From assembly GCA_027328425.1 (NCBI GenBank), contig DAHVUT010000006.1, positions 1-45,598 on the forward strand: a DNA stretch of 45,598 nucleotides. The letters run 5' to 3'. Below are positions 17,595-25,441 of this stretch, piece by piece. Each line of letters begins with the position of its first letter. Position 1 is the stretch's first letter. Source of the DNA: Microcaldota archaeon (GTDB lineage: Archaea; Micrarchaeota; Micrarchaeia; Micrarchaeales; CABMGC01). A program made the position numbers and the translations under genes. Under the pieces are notes generated by a model. It had not been told where the DNA came from and ran no database searches. It saw nothing but the letters and a program-made list of their open reading frames with translations.

Positions 17595-18812
17595 ATGCAA
17601 GCAAGGATGCCGAACGTAAGCGTAATAGTCCTGGATACGCTCAGGCTCGACATGTTCAACAGGCTCGAGCGCAGGAGCAACGGCCTGGCTGGCCTTGGCA
17701 GGTTCACTCTCGTGGACAGGTGCATCGCGCCGTCGTCATGGACACTACCATCGCACGCATCGCTGTTTACCGGCATGTATCCGAGCGAGCACAGGGCGCA
17801 CGAGACGAAGACGGTCAAGGGGCTGGACATAGCGCGGATAAAACTCAAGCGCAGGACATTTGTCGCAGACCTTAACGATGCAGGTTACGCCACGTATGCG
17901 ATATCAGCCAACCCATATGTGCATCCGATATACGGCTTCGACGAATTTAAGCACTTCAGGGCTGAATCATATTTCACCGACCTCTGGGGCTATGCCATAG
18001 AAGTGCCGGAGAAGCTGAAGCCGCTCCTCTCGAAGTACAGGGCGCAGTATGGCGGCAACTTCTTCAAGATAGGCTTCGCGATGCTGCGCGACGACCCCGG
18101 ATTGATAAGAGAAGTTACAGGATTGCCTCTGACCGCAGCCCTTACGCTTAGGAACATGGCCAGGAAGGCCAGGGCGAAGGCGATAGAGGGCTGGCCTATA
18201 GAGAAGGGCGGCAGGAGGATAGTGAAGAGCGTGGCAGAGATGCGGCTGCGTAAGCCTTTCTTCCTATTCCTTAACCTCATGGAAGCCCACGACCCTTATA
18301 CTGCTTCAAAGGTGCTTAAGATGGACTGGTCCACGCCGTTCCTGAAGGAGCCCGCGGGTGCAAATGCGGTTAGCCTGTGGAAGCGCCTCTATGCTAAGGC
18401 GTCAGAGCGAGCCTACGACTACGCCCGCGACATAATAGGGAATCTGGTGGAGCGTTTCGGCGACGACCAGATAATTGTGCTGACGAGCGATCACGGCCAG
18501 GAGTTCAATGAGCATGGCTATATAGGCCATGGCACCGTGCTTCACGATGAGGTGATAAAGGTGCCGCTTGCAGTAATGCTGCCCAAGGGCTTTGCCGGGC
18601 CGCGCATCGGCGGATATTCATCGCTCGTGAACGTGAGGCGCTTCATCTCTGAGGCTCTCCAGAAGAATGCGCATGCAGCTGACTATCTGTACAGCGACGA
18701 GGTGCGCACAGAGAGCTTTGGCGTTCCTGCGGCAATACCGAGACGCAATGACATAAACTTTAGAAAGCTAAATATGTATGAAAAGAAGACTGTTAGGAAA
18801 TTCAGGTCATGA
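17595..18812 (+). CDS. Sulfatase/alkaline-phosphatase superfamily hydrolase
   Basis: About 405 residues. Metal-binding blocks are DTLRLD near the N-terminus and TSDHGQEFNEHG near residue 295. The nucleophile loop reads APSSWTLPSHASLFTG; true sulfatases have C/S-x-P-S-R there to make formylglycine, which is lacking, so a Ser or Thr nucleophile and a phosphoester substrate (as in related phosphotransferases) are as likely as sulfate release. No signal peptide is seen, so it looks cytoplasmic. I start at ATG 17595: a CCTTTTTAGG box centred at 17568 puts the transcription start on it. GTG 17574 is the alternative. It converges with cysN and overlaps it by 11 nt. Confidence 0.8.
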   Translation: MQARMPNVSVIVLDTLRLDMFNRLERRSNGLAGLGRFTLVDRCIAPSSWTLPSHASLFTGMYPSEHRAHETKTVKGLDIARIKLKRRTFVADLNDAGYATYAISANPYVHPIYGFDEFKHFRAESYFTDLWGYAIEVPEKLKPLLSKYRAQYGGNFFKIGFAMLRDDPGLIREVTGLPLTAALTLRNMARKARAKAIEGWPIEKGGRRIVKSVAEMRLRKPFFLFLNLMEAHDPYTASKVLKMDWSTPFLKEPAGANAVSLWKRLYAKASERAYDYARDIIGNLVERFGDDQIIVLTSDHGQEFNEHGYIGHGTVLHDEVIKVPLAVMLPKGFAGPRIGGYSSLVNVRRFISEALQKNAHAADYLYSDEVRTESFGVPAAIPRRNDINFRKLNMYEKKTVRKFRS

Positions 18813-20025
18813 CAGTGCCTATGCCAACGAACTTGCCCTTCCTGTAGAGCACGAACCTTCCCAGTTCCTTAGTGACTTCGTAATTCTCAACGGGCACCTT
18901 CCTCGCCAGCCTCAGTTCCGCCTCTGCTGCCTCGAGCGCCTTGGCCGTTTTGGATTTGTCCGCATCCCCGGTTGTGGTGCTTACGCTGCGCAGCACGCGT
19001 ATTCCTTTACAAGGTATGTCTATCCCGTTGAATTTTGCGGTCATGCCGTCTCCGAACTTCCCAGTGACGAATATCCTAAGTTTTACTGCGTCCTTGACCG
19101 CTGGCTTGTCTCTGCTGCCCGATATCACCGCGCCTCTTGGATTCCCCGAGATGGGCGTATCAAGCTCCAATGCTACGTTCTCCCCAACATTTCCTGTGCC
19201 TACGCTCCTGTTCTTCACTATTATTGCGCGTGTCTTTGCATCGATTCCTAGCGGCAGTATGCTTATCTTTTCCCCGACTTTTATCTTGCCGCTTATCACT
19301 CTGCCCACTATTAGATTGCCTTTCTTGCCCGGTATGACGCCCTGTGCTATTATCCTAAGCGCGCCATCTTGCGTCTTGTTTGTCTTTGTTGCGCTTACAT
19401 ACAATGCATCGAGCAACGGTTTTCCGCTATACCACCGCATCTTCCGGCTCTTCCTCACTAGGTTCTCGCCCTTGTACGCAGATATAGGCACAAAAGCCAC
19501 ATTTGGCGTGTCGAATCCTATCTTTTCTATGAATTTCACAAGCCCCTCCTTCACTTCCATGAACCTGCCTTCATCGTAGCCAACCGTGTCCATCTTGTTC
19601 ACGGCAACCACTAGCCTGTCTATGCCGAGCATCCTGGATATGAAGAGATGCCTCTTTGTCTGGTCCCTTATCCCCTCGTCCCTCTTCGCGGAGACAAGCA
19701 GCAGCGCTATCTCTCCGTAGCTTGCGCCGCTTATCATGTTCTTTATCAGTTCCTCGTGCCCGGGCACATCGATCAGCGCGAAAGCTAGATTTCTGTGCTT
19801 TATCTCCGCCCTGGTGGTGTCTATTGTCATCTCCTGCAGTCTCTCTTCCGCGAAACTGTCGAGTATGAACGCAGGTTCGAATGCCTTGTGGAGGCGCTTG
19901 CTGTATTCCTCAGCTTCTTTTATCCTCACCTTGGTGGCTGCACCTGTCTGCATCAGCAGGCTCCCTATGAGCGTGGACTTGCCGTGATCCTTGTGCCCGA
20001 GCAATGCGATAAACTTTACCTGCAT
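18802..20025 (-). CDS. cysN: Sulfate adenylyltransferase GTPase subunit CysN (EF-Tu-like)
   Basis: 407 residues: a GTPase domain (GHKDHGKST at 10-18, TTRAEI switch, DVPGHEE, NKMD, SAYKGE) followed by two beta-barrel domains as in EF-1alpha. On its own it could be taken for another translational GTPase, but it lies 4 nt after cysD, and CysN uses GTP hydrolysis to drive adenylylation of sulfate by CysD to give APS. It is shorter than bacterial CysN (about 470) and lacks any APS-kinase fusion. Last gene of the RHH-unknown-cysD-cysN operon. Confidence 0.82.
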   Translation of the reverse strand: MQVKFIALLGHKDHGKSTLIGSLLMQTGAATKVRIKEAEEYSKRLHKAFEPAFILDSFAEERLQEMTIDTTRAEIKHRNLAFALIDVPGHEELIKNMISGASYGEIALLLVSAKRDEGIRDQTKRHLFISRMLGIDRLVVAVNKMDTVGYDEGRFMEVKEGLVKFIEKIGFDTPNVAFVPISAYKGENLVRKSRKMRWYSGKPLLDALYVSATKTNKTQDGALRIIAQGVIPGKKGNLIVGRVISGKIKVGEKISILPLGIDAKTRAIIVKNRSVGTGNVGENVALELDTPISGNPRGAVISGSRDKPAVKDAVKLRIFVTGKFGDGMTAKFNGIDIPCKGIRVLRSVSTTTGDADKSKTAKALEAAEAELRLARKVPVENYEVTKELGRFVLYRKGKFVGIGTVMT

Positions 20026-20029
20026 CGGA

Positions 20030-20818
20030 TCACATATAGCCCAAGCTTCTGAGCCTGAGCATGGCGTACTCGCTTTCCTTGTCCATGCTCCTGCCTGAGC
20101 GTTCCTCCTGCTTCGTCGTCCTGAGCTCCTTTATTATGTCATCCACTGTCTTGGCGTTTGACCTAAGCGCTATCGTGCAATGCGTGCAGCCGAGGCTCCT
20201 GTACCTGAACCCGTTCTTTGAGAAGTAAAGGGGGTTTATAGGTATGCGCTCCTGCCTTATATAGCGCCACACATCGAGCTCGTTCCAGTCGAGCAGTGGA
20301 TGCACCCTTATGTGCCCCAAAGTGTCCATCTTGCTCGAGTAGTCGTCCCACAGCTCGGCAGGCTGGTTTCTATACTTCCACCTGAAGTTCCTGTCGCGGG
20401 GGCTCATGTACCTTTCCTTGGCCCTCACTCCGTGTTCGTCGCGCCTTATAGAGACAATGAGAGCGTCGAAGCCATGCTGCGCCATTATCTTTTTCAGCGT
20501 CTCGGGCTTGTTCTTGCCGCAGCACGCCGAGCCCACCAAATCCTGTTTTATCTCGCTATGACCAACTATCACCTTGAAGTTCCATTTCTTGGCCAGGTAT
20601 TCCCTGAAGGTGTATGTCTCTGGGAAATCTACAGAATTGTCGATGTGAATCACAGGGAATGGTATCTTGCCCATGAATGCCTTGCGGGTAAGCGCAAGCA
20701 TGGCGGTGCTGTCCTTCCCCATGCTCCACAGAGCCGCTATGTTCTTGAACTTGAGCTTCGCCTCGCGTATTATGTAGATGCTCTTCTCCTCCAGCGTCTT
20801 GAGATCCTGCTCTATCAT
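20030..20818 (-). CDS. cysD: Sulfate adenylyltransferase subunit CysD
   Basis: 262 residues. The PP-loop SMGKDST (32-38), the FPVIHIDNSVDFPETYTFRE block, NGFRYRSLGCTHC and the C-terminal ERSGRSMDKESEYAMLRLRSLGYM region are specific for CysD within the PAPS-reductase superfamily. It adenylylates sulfate with ATP, giving APS, together with CysN. Start chosen at 20818, where the ATG overlaps the TGA of the upstream gene (ATGA); ATG 20827 would add three residues. No APS kinase, APS reductase or sulfotransferase is in the window, so the fate of APS is open. Confidence 0.88.
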   Translation of the reverse strand: MIEQDLKTLEEKSIYIIREAKLKFKNIAALWSMGKDSTAMLALTRKAFMGKIPFPVIHIDNSVDFPETYTFREYLAKKWNFKVIVGHSEIKQDLVGSACCGKNKPETLKKIMAQHGFDALIVSIRRDEHGVRAKERYMSPRDRNFRWKYRNQPAELWDDYSSKMDTLGHIRVHPLLDWNELDVWRYIRQERIPINPLYFSKNGFRYRSLGCTHCTIALRSNAKTVDDIIKELRTTKQEERSGRSMDKESEYAMLRLRSLGYM

Positions 20819-21123
20819 TTGATCCACTCATCAGGCCTGTTTATGGTAAGCAGCCCCTTCATGTAGTATGTTGCGCCCGTTATCTTCCTGCCCGATTTTT
20901 CGAATATCGGTATCCTCAGCACCAGTTTTTGTTTCGGGTCGTAGAGCTCTGCGTACGACTTCGTTAAGTCCTGCGCCCTGTTTAGCTTGCCTCCATTCTG
21001 ATAGACGACCTTGTAGTATCTCAGATTGCTCTTCGGCAGCGCCTTCGCGAACCTTTTCCAGTTAGCCTCACTGGGCTCCTCCCAGAGCGTGTCTGTTATC
21101 TCTTTTATGTCAACTTTGGCCAT
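20815..21123 (-). CDS. Unknown protein in the cysDN operon
   Basis: 102 residues from ATG 21123 (a GTG at 21132 overlapping the preceding stop is the alternative). It is a soluble, Lys-rich alpha/beta protein with no cysteine and no motif I can name; visible blocks are LWEEPSEANWKRFAKALPKSNLRYYKVVYQNGG and KSGRKITGATYYMKG. Its stop overlaps the cysD start (ATGA), so it is translationally tied to sulfate activation. A role as a substrate-delivery or regulatory partner of CysD is possible but only from position. Confidence 0.75.
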   Translation of the reverse strand: MAKVDIKEITDTLWEEPSEANWKRFAKALPKSNLRYYKVVYQNGGKLNRAQDLTKSYAELYDPKQKLVLRIPIFEKSGRKITGATYYMKGLLTINRPDEWIK

Positions 21124-21131
21124 AGCAACCA

Positions 21132-21356
21132 CTAAGTGTACCCCAGTGCTTTCAGCTTTTCCAGAACGCTCTCGGTTTCCCTTTTTCCTGTTTTTCTGAG
21201 CTCGATTTCAGACATCGTTTCGCGGAGTATGTATGTTGCGTAGTCCGAAACCGAGGAAAAGCCCGTTGCCTTTATCCTATCCTGTATCTTCTGGAACAGC
21301 GGTGCCGGAATCGTTATCGTAGTATATTTCCTCTTCACGTGTGTGTTTTTCGTCAT
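21132..21356 (-). CDS. Ribbon-helix-helix (CopG/MetJ-type) DNA-binding protein
   Basis: 74 residues. YTTITIPAPLFQKIQDRIKATGFSSVSDYATYILRE has the beta strand, helix, turn, helix spacing of RHH repressors. A Glu/Lys-rich C-terminal helix follows. First gene of the operon with the unknown protein, cysD and cysN, which makes it the likely autoregulator. I prefer ATG 21356 over 21374 because the TATA box at 21386-21394 predicts a transcription start near 21365, downstream of the earlier ATG. Confidence 0.8.
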   Translation of the reverse strand: MTKNTHVKRKYTTITIPAPLFQKIQDRIKATGFSSVSDYATYILRETMSEIELRKTGKRETESVLEKLKALGYT

Positions 21357-21370
21357 ATTGTCACTTAATG

Positions 21371-21394
21371 TCATTACATTGTATTGTATATAAA
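21371..21394 (-). promoter_or_regulatory. Promoter of the RHH-cysDN operon
   Basis: The minus strand reads TTTATATACAATACAATG here. TTTATATAC is a strong archaeal TATA box. The following repeated ACAATACAATG runs between the TATA box and the predicted start and would be a natural operator for the RHH protein encoded directly downstream. Confidence 0.55.
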
Positions 21395-21440
21395 TCTATG
21401 CTTTCCTCGAGTACGCATTTATCTTTGCTTAGCGGGAAAA

Positions 21441-21461
21441 CCCACGATGTTCAATCGTGGG
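21441..21461 (+). repeat. Left-end hairpin of the tnpB element
   Basis: CCCACGAT-GTTCA-ATCGTGGG, an 8-bp perfect stem with a 5-nt loop, 18 nt inside the left boundary. The flanks AGCGGGAAAA and GATGAGAGCGAGC recur at the left end of the miniature element at 44010, where the stem itself has decayed. Confidence 0.88.
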
Positions 21462-21510
21462 ATGAGAGCGAGCTGCAGACAGGAATATAAATACAAATGT
21501 TGACGTAAGT

Positions 21511-22713
21511 ATGGTCATCGTGAAAACCACATACAAATTCAGGGCATATCCTTCTCAGGTTCATAAATCAATGTTGAACCACCAAATGCATCTTTCCAAA
21601 CAACTCTACAATCTCCTTCTTGAAAAGTCGCAGGAACACTTCAAGGACTATGGAAAGGCATTCACAAAATTTGACATGAATAAGTGGATTACCCAACTCA
21701 AGAGGAAGTCCCCGGAGTTCAAGGAACTTCACTCGCAGGTCTGCCAAAACGTCGCAGACAGGGTTTCAAATGGGTATAAGCAATTCTTCCGAAGGATAAA
21801 GGAAAGAGAGACGGGGAAGAAGGTCAGGGCAGGATTCCCACGCTTCAAGTCATTCGTATCATCGTTGACATTTCCGCAGGAAGGCGGGTTCGTCATAGGG
21901 AAAAAGAAGGTCCGTCTCTCGAAAATAGGAAACATCAATTTCGTTAATCATAGGGATATCGAAGGAATCCCGAAGACCTGTGCTATAAAGAAGACTAAAA
22001 CAGACGAATGGTATCTCACAATTTCAACTGAGAAAGATGACATAGTTCCATTCACGAATGGAAAGGGGGCAGTCGGAATGGACCTGGGCATAAAGAAGTA
22101 TGCAGTCTTGTCGGACGGTTCTGTGCTGCATAATACTCACATGTCCGTGAAAGAGAGGTCGAAACTGAAAAGGCTTCAAAGGGTGATCTCAAGGCGTAAG
22201 AAAGGTTCTCGCAAAAGGAGAAAGGCGGTAATCGCTTTCGCAAGGAAATACGAACATATATCAAAAATCAAAGACGACCGCCTGCACAAACTATCGCACC
22301 GTCTTGTCAATTCCTACTCATTCATCGCATATGAGGGACTGGAAATCGCAAACATGATGGGAAACCACCGTCTTGCGAGAAATATCGGTGAGGAGTCTTG
22401 GGGAAAGTTCACCGACTATCTGCGCTACAAGGCTGAGAGCGCTGGTTGCGCAGTGGTCAGCGTAGATCCAAGGAATACGTCAAAGACATGCAGTGATTGC
22501 GGAAACATTCAGTATATATCTCTGTCGGAAAGGACATTCGCCTGCAATAAATGCGGTATGTCAAAGGACAGGGACCTGAATGCATCGGTAAACATACTCA
22601 ACAGAGCTACCTCTGGACAAGGGGGAAGTAACGCCTCTGGAGACAATGCAAGACCTCTCGCAAGAGAGGCAGTTGTCAAGGAACGAGGAACTATAATTGG
22701 CGATTCGCGATGA
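21511..22713 (+). CDS. tnpB: TnpB RNA-guided nuclease (IS605 OrfB), canonical active site
   Basis: 400 residues, full length. All three RuvC acids are present: D191 (VGMDLGIKKYAVL), E275 (FIAYEGLEI) and D355 (KDRDLNASVNIL). The zinc finger has four cysteines (C327, C330, C345, C348). The N-terminal TYKFRAYPS and the Arg/Lys-rich bridge region (about 213-237) are typical. It should cleave DNA next to the target motif under guidance of RNA from the element's right end. A TATA-like AATATAAATAC lies about 20-25 nt upstream of the ATG. It is only distantly related to the tnpB at 5883-7127, so the two belong to different subfamilies. Confidence 0.94.
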   Translation: MVIVKTTYKFRAYPSQVHKSMLNHQMHLSKQLYNLLLEKSQEHFKDYGKAFTKFDMNKWITQLKRKSPEFKELHSQVCQNVADRVSNGYKQFFRRIKERETGKKVRAGFPRFKSFVSSLTFPQEGGFVIGKKKVRLSKIGNINFVNHRDIEGIPKTCAIKKTKTDEWYLTISTEKDDIVPFTNGKGAVGMDLGIKKYAVLSDGSVLHNTHMSVKERSKLKRLQRVISRRKKGSRKRRKAVIAFARKYEHISKIKDDRLHKLSHRLVNSYSFIAYEGLEIANMMGNHRLARNIGEESWGKFTDYLRYKAESAGCAVVSVDPRNTSKTCSDCGNIQYISLSERTFACNKCGMSKDRDLNASVNILNRATSGQGGSNASGDNARPLAREAVVKERGTIIGDSR

Positions 22714-22735
22714 CCATCAAAGACGCCATTGGAAG

Positions 22736-22755
22736 CCCACGAATTAATTCGTGGG
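22736..22755 (+). repeat. Right-end hairpin of the tnpB element
   Basis: CCCACGAATTAATTCGTGGG, a perfect 20-bp palindrome. The 34-base segment from 22731 to 22764 that contains it recurs without change at 44281-44314. It also forms the terminal stem of the predicted TnpB guide RNA. Confidence 0.9.
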
Positions 22756-22761
22756 AGGATG

Positions 22762-23319
22762 TCACAACCCTTGCACGCCGCTGAGTGCAGCCCTTATGGC
22801 GCGTATCAGCCCAGGGTAATAATCGCGCTGCACATACTTCTTCGTGAGCTCGGGGTCGCCTATCTCCTTCTCAAGCCTGGCCAATGGAATGAACTCCACA
22901 GACTCTACCTCTTCCTTCTGCAGTGTCTGCGGCAGCGTGTCACGCTTTAACAGGTAAACGGTGTAGACGTGCTTGTTGTAGTAGCCAGGCTTCGGTTCTC
23001 CGCTGAGTTTCGACGCAAGTATCTCCTTCAGCTCTCCTGCTTCTGCCCTTATGCCCAGCTCTTCCTCTAGTTCCCTGAGCGCAGCCTGGATCCGTGTTTC
23101 GCCAGCGGACACGTGCCCTGCAGCCGATATGTCCAAGAGCCCAGGATAGCTCTCTTTAGACATCGAACGTTTCTGCAAAAGGACCTCTCCTTCAGTGTTG
23201 TATATCCATACGTCCACTGTCTGGTGCCACACCCCTTCTGCATGGGCGTCCTTTTTTGAAATGGTGTACCCCTGCATACTGCCATTCTCATCAACTACAT
23301 CAAGCAGTTCGTCTGGCAT
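22762..23319 (-). CDS. NUDIX hydrolase, Idi/YfcD-like; C-terminus altered by the adjacent insertion
   Basis: 185 residues. The Nudix box GHVSAGETRIQAALRELEEELG fits GX5EX7REUXEEXGU exactly. The surrounding sequence (DVVDENG, W.QTVDVWIYN, KRS..K..YPG..D.SAAGHV) is that of the isopentenyl-diphosphate-isomerase-like branch, as in YfcD, rather than a MutT. Substrate is unknown; a nucleoside or isoprenoid diphosphate is likely. The TGA stop (22764-22762) lies in the last three bases of the neighbouring mobile element. Rejoining the flanks gives an ORF with eight more residues (INAYSRKA). Confidence 0.88.
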   Translation of the reverse strand: MPDELLDVVDENGSMQGYTISKKDAHAEGVWHQTVDVWIYNTEGEVLLQKRSMSKESYPGLLDISAAGHVSAGETRIQAALRELEEELGIRAEAGELKEILASKLSGEPKPGYYNKHVYTVYLLKRDTLPQTLQKEEVESVEFIPLARLEKEIGDPELTKKYVQRDYYPGLIRAIRAALSGVQGL

Positions 23320-23330
23320 GCGGGTCTGGT

Positions 23331-23355
23331 GTAATATTAATGTTAACTAATTATA
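23331..23355. promoter_or_regulatory. Divergent promoter of NUDIX and beta-CASP genes
   Basis: A 25-bp AT-rich stretch, GTAATATTAATGTTAACTAA and the following TTATA, between the two divergent starts. Read leftward, ATATAATTAG puts a start about 5 nt before the NUDIX ATG. A rightward box is less clear. Confidence 0.45.
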
Positions 23356-24629
23356 TGCTTTCAACGAACGTTGATTTTTTGGAGCTCCAGTTCCTGGGCG
23401 GTGCAGGTGAAGTAGGCAGGTCAGCGATACTGCTGGAGGGCAGCAAGCGCATAGTGCTGGACCATGGAGTGAAGCTGGACCACAAGACGCAGTACCCGAT
23501 GCACACAGGGCCTGTGGACGCATGCGTGCTCAGCCATGCGCACCTTGACCACAGCGGCGACGTGCCCTTTCTGTATAAGGGCGCGTTTCCCGTCACGTAC
23601 GGCACCGAGCCCACCAGGGAGCTCAGCACGCTGCTGCTTGAGGATTCGCTGAAGATAGCGAGGAAGGAGCACCAGTCCCCGAAGTTCTCAAAGCACGACC
23701 TCAGGAATATGCTGACCCATTATGCTCCCTATGAGTACGGCAGCGAGATAGACGTAGGCGAGTACACTATGACTCTGCACGACGCAGGCCACATAAGCGG
23801 CAGCTCGATAACGGAGCTGCGCAGCAGGAAGAGCGGCAAGACAATAGTCTACACCGGTGACTTCAAGCTCGAACCACAGCTGCTCCACGAAGGGGCAGAG
23901 ATAGTGAGGAGCGATGTGCTCATAACCGAGACCACGTACGCAGGCAGGGAGCATCCCGACAGGGGCGAGCTCATAAGCAAGTTTGTAGCCGACGTAAAGC
24001 AAACTCTGGACGCCGGCGGCATAGCGTTGGTGCCCAGTTTTGCGGTGGGCAGGGCCCAGGAGCTGCTCGCCATACTCCATAGAGCGGGCCTCTCCGATTT
24101 CGTGTTCATGGACGGGATGGCCAGGAAGGCCACGGAGATAGTGATGCGCTACGGCAGTTTCATAAGGAACGCAGGCCTGCTGGGCGACGCACTGGAGAGG
24201 ATAACGGTGGTGGGCAACGTCGAGCACAGGCACCACGCGGTGAGCGGGCCCAGCATAATACTGACGACTGCGGGCATGCTGAATGGTGGCCCGGTGCTGA
24301 ACTACCTGACGCAGCTCAATCCAATGTCTAAGATATTCCTTACAGGCTATCAGGTCGAGGGTACGAACGGCAGGAAGCTGATGGAGGGCAAGCCAATCTC
24401 CCTTGACGGCAGGAATGAGCGCATAAGGACGCCGTGGGTGTACTACGACTTCTCAGCGCATTCAGGCAACAGGGATCTCAACGAGTACATAAAGAAGAGC
24501 AATCCTGAGGTAGTGGTCTGCGTTCACGGAGAGGAGCTGAGCGCTGAGGCGTTCGCTGAGCAGCTGAAGGCCAACGGCTTCAAGACGCATGTGCCCAAGC
24601 TGGGAGAAAGCCTCCGGCTAGATGTATGA
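23355..24629 (+). CDS. Metallo-beta-lactamase/beta-CASP ribonuclease (archaeal CPSF-like, without KH domain)
   Basis: 424 residues from ATG 23355. MBL motif 2 SHAHLDHSGD (H61, H63, D65, H66), the GHISGSS motif, VYTGDFKLE, and the beta-CASP parts ITETTYAGREH, VPSFAVGRAQELL and YYDFSAHSGN are complete, so it should be an active zinc-dependent RNA endo- or 5'-exonuclease. The lack of N-terminal KH domains separates it from aCPSF1, the archaeal termination factor; it best fits the shorter aCPSF2 group, with aRNase J as alternative. It lies divergent to NUDIX, and the next gene converges on it. Confidence 0.9.
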   Translation: MLSTNVDFLELQFLGGAGEVGRSAILLEGSKRIVLDHGVKLDHKTQYPMHTGPVDACVLSHAHLDHSGDVPFLYKGAFPVTYGTEPTRELSTLLLEDSLKIARKEHQSPKFSKHDLRNMLTHYAPYEYGSEIDVGEYTMTLHDAGHISGSSITELRSRKSGKTIVYTGDFKLEPQLLHEGAEIVRSDVLITETTYAGREHPDRGELISKFVADVKQTLDAGGIALVPSFAVGRAQELLAILHRAGLSDFVFMDGMARKATEIVMRYGSFIRNAGLLGDALERITVVGNVEHRHHAVSGPSIILTTAGMLNGGPVLNYLTQLNPMSKIFLTGYQVEGTNGRKLMEGKPISLDGRNERIRTPWVYYDFSAHSGNRDLNEYIKKSNPEVVVCVHGEELSAEAFAEQLKANGFKTHVPKLGESLRLDV

Positions 24630-24652
24630 GAAACAGGAAAGAGCAAACAGGC

Positions 24653-24949
24653 TTATTCCTTGCCTACAACTTCTATCTTGCCGTACTTGCCGGTGCTAAG
24701 CTGCGGGTTGCCCTTGAACTCGCTGACGTAGCCGTTGGTTATCTTTACCTTGTCGCCAACGCTCACGAGCTCGATGTTGCCCTCCCAGAGCGAGATGGCA
24801 ATGCTGCCCGAGTCGTCGCTTATCACCGCATCAGCCACCTTCAGTGGCTTGCCGAACTTTGTAACAACCTCCCTGGGTTCGCCCTTCTCAGTGATTACGC
24901 CTTCAAGTTCTACGCTAGTAGCACCTGCTTTCAGTTCAGATATCTTCAT
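24653..24949 (-). CDS. Single OB-fold nucleic-acid-binding protein (archaeal SSB/RPA-like)
   Basis: 98 residues, one OB fold: MKISELKAGATSVELEGVI, then VADAVISDDSGSIAISLWEGNIELVSVGDKVKITNGYVSEFKG. This is the crenarchaeal SSB/RPA-type domain that binds single-stranded DNA. No zinc finger and no acidic tail follow, so it is a minimal protein. I start at ATG 24949; ATG 24976 would run through the AT-rich promoter. It is transcribed alone. Confidence 0.85.
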   Translation of the reverse strand: MKISELKAGATSVELEGVITEKGEPREVVTKFGKPLKVADAVISDDSGSIAISLWEGNIELVSVGDKVKITNGYVSEFKGNPQLSTGKYGKIEVVGKE

Positions 24950-25108
24950 TTCTTCACCGTGAGGTAGATTATACAAAGGAAAGTATAATAATGAATGCCT
25001 GTTTCCGAGCCGAAATTCCGCAAATGTCGCAAAACAGCATCGTATGCCTGTAAAGATCTACAGAAACACAATGCTTTTAACGGGTGTCGTGTCGCCCACT
25101 GGAATGCC

Positions 25109-25441
25109 CTAACTCAAACGCGTCAGTTTTGCGTAGGCATCCTTAAGGCTCTTTATCGTGCCCGATGTCCTTATCGTGCGCAATCCTATCTGTTTCTCCC
25201 CCAACTTCTTGACGAATGTCAGAGCCAGCGTCAGGCTCTGCTCGTATCCCCTGTTCAGGCTCAGTATGAAGAAGGTGTCGCTCGGCTGAGCCGCCAGCCT
25301 CACATTGGCCCTGAAGTACTCAAGCTCGCCCATTAACTTCGCAAGCTCATGCATCAGGGAGTCCTCTGCCCCCCTGTTCCTGAGGTCTATCGGCATGCTG
25401 CTCTCCACCAGCAGGTAGCGGAGCTTCCTCCTGTAGATCAT
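25109..25441 (-). CDS. rnp2: RNase P protein subunit Pop5 (RNP2)
   Basis: 110 residues. The opening RRKLRYLLVES and the closing LRTIRTSGTIKSLKDAYAKL are the two ends of the Pop5 RRM-like fold. With Rpp30 it supports the catalytic domain of RNase P RNA in tRNA 5'-end maturation. Its ATG overlaps the stop of the rpp30 gene, and the Rpp30-Pop5 pair is known to bind as a heterotetramer, so coupling makes sense. The RNase P RNA gene is not in the window. Confidence 0.82.
   Translation of the reverse strand: MIYRRKLRYLLVESSMPIDLRNRGAEDSLMHELAKLMGELEYFRANVRLAAQPSDTFFILSLNRGYEQSLTLALTFVKKLGEKQIGLRTIRTSGTIKSLKDAYAKLTRLS

Larger units (their letters stand above)
21423..22764 (+). mobile_element. IS200/IS605-type tnpB element without tnpA (complete)
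   Basis: 1342 bp, plus strand. It follows a TTTAT (21418-21422), the probable target-adjacent motif. Left end: 18 nt containing AGCGGGAAAA, hairpin 21441-21461, then GATGAGAGCGAGC. Right end: hairpin 22736-22755 then AGGATGTCA ending at 22764. The last 34 bases are identical to the miniature element at 44010-44314. It lies between the NUDIX gene and the RHH operon and has cut into the 3' end of the NUDIX gene. The 3' part of tnpB and the right end should give the guide RNA; the guide would begin CAACCCTTGC. Confidence 0.9.

Noticed and set aside
17595-18812. Calling the enzyme an arylsulfatase
   Set aside because: The formylglycine motif C/S-x-P-S-R is absent, so only the superfamily is supported.
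24977-25108. Gap between the OB-fold gene and pop5 examined for RNA genes
   Set aside because: No tRNA fold, box C/D pair or clear hairpin seen; only an AT-rich promoter region for the OB-fold gene.
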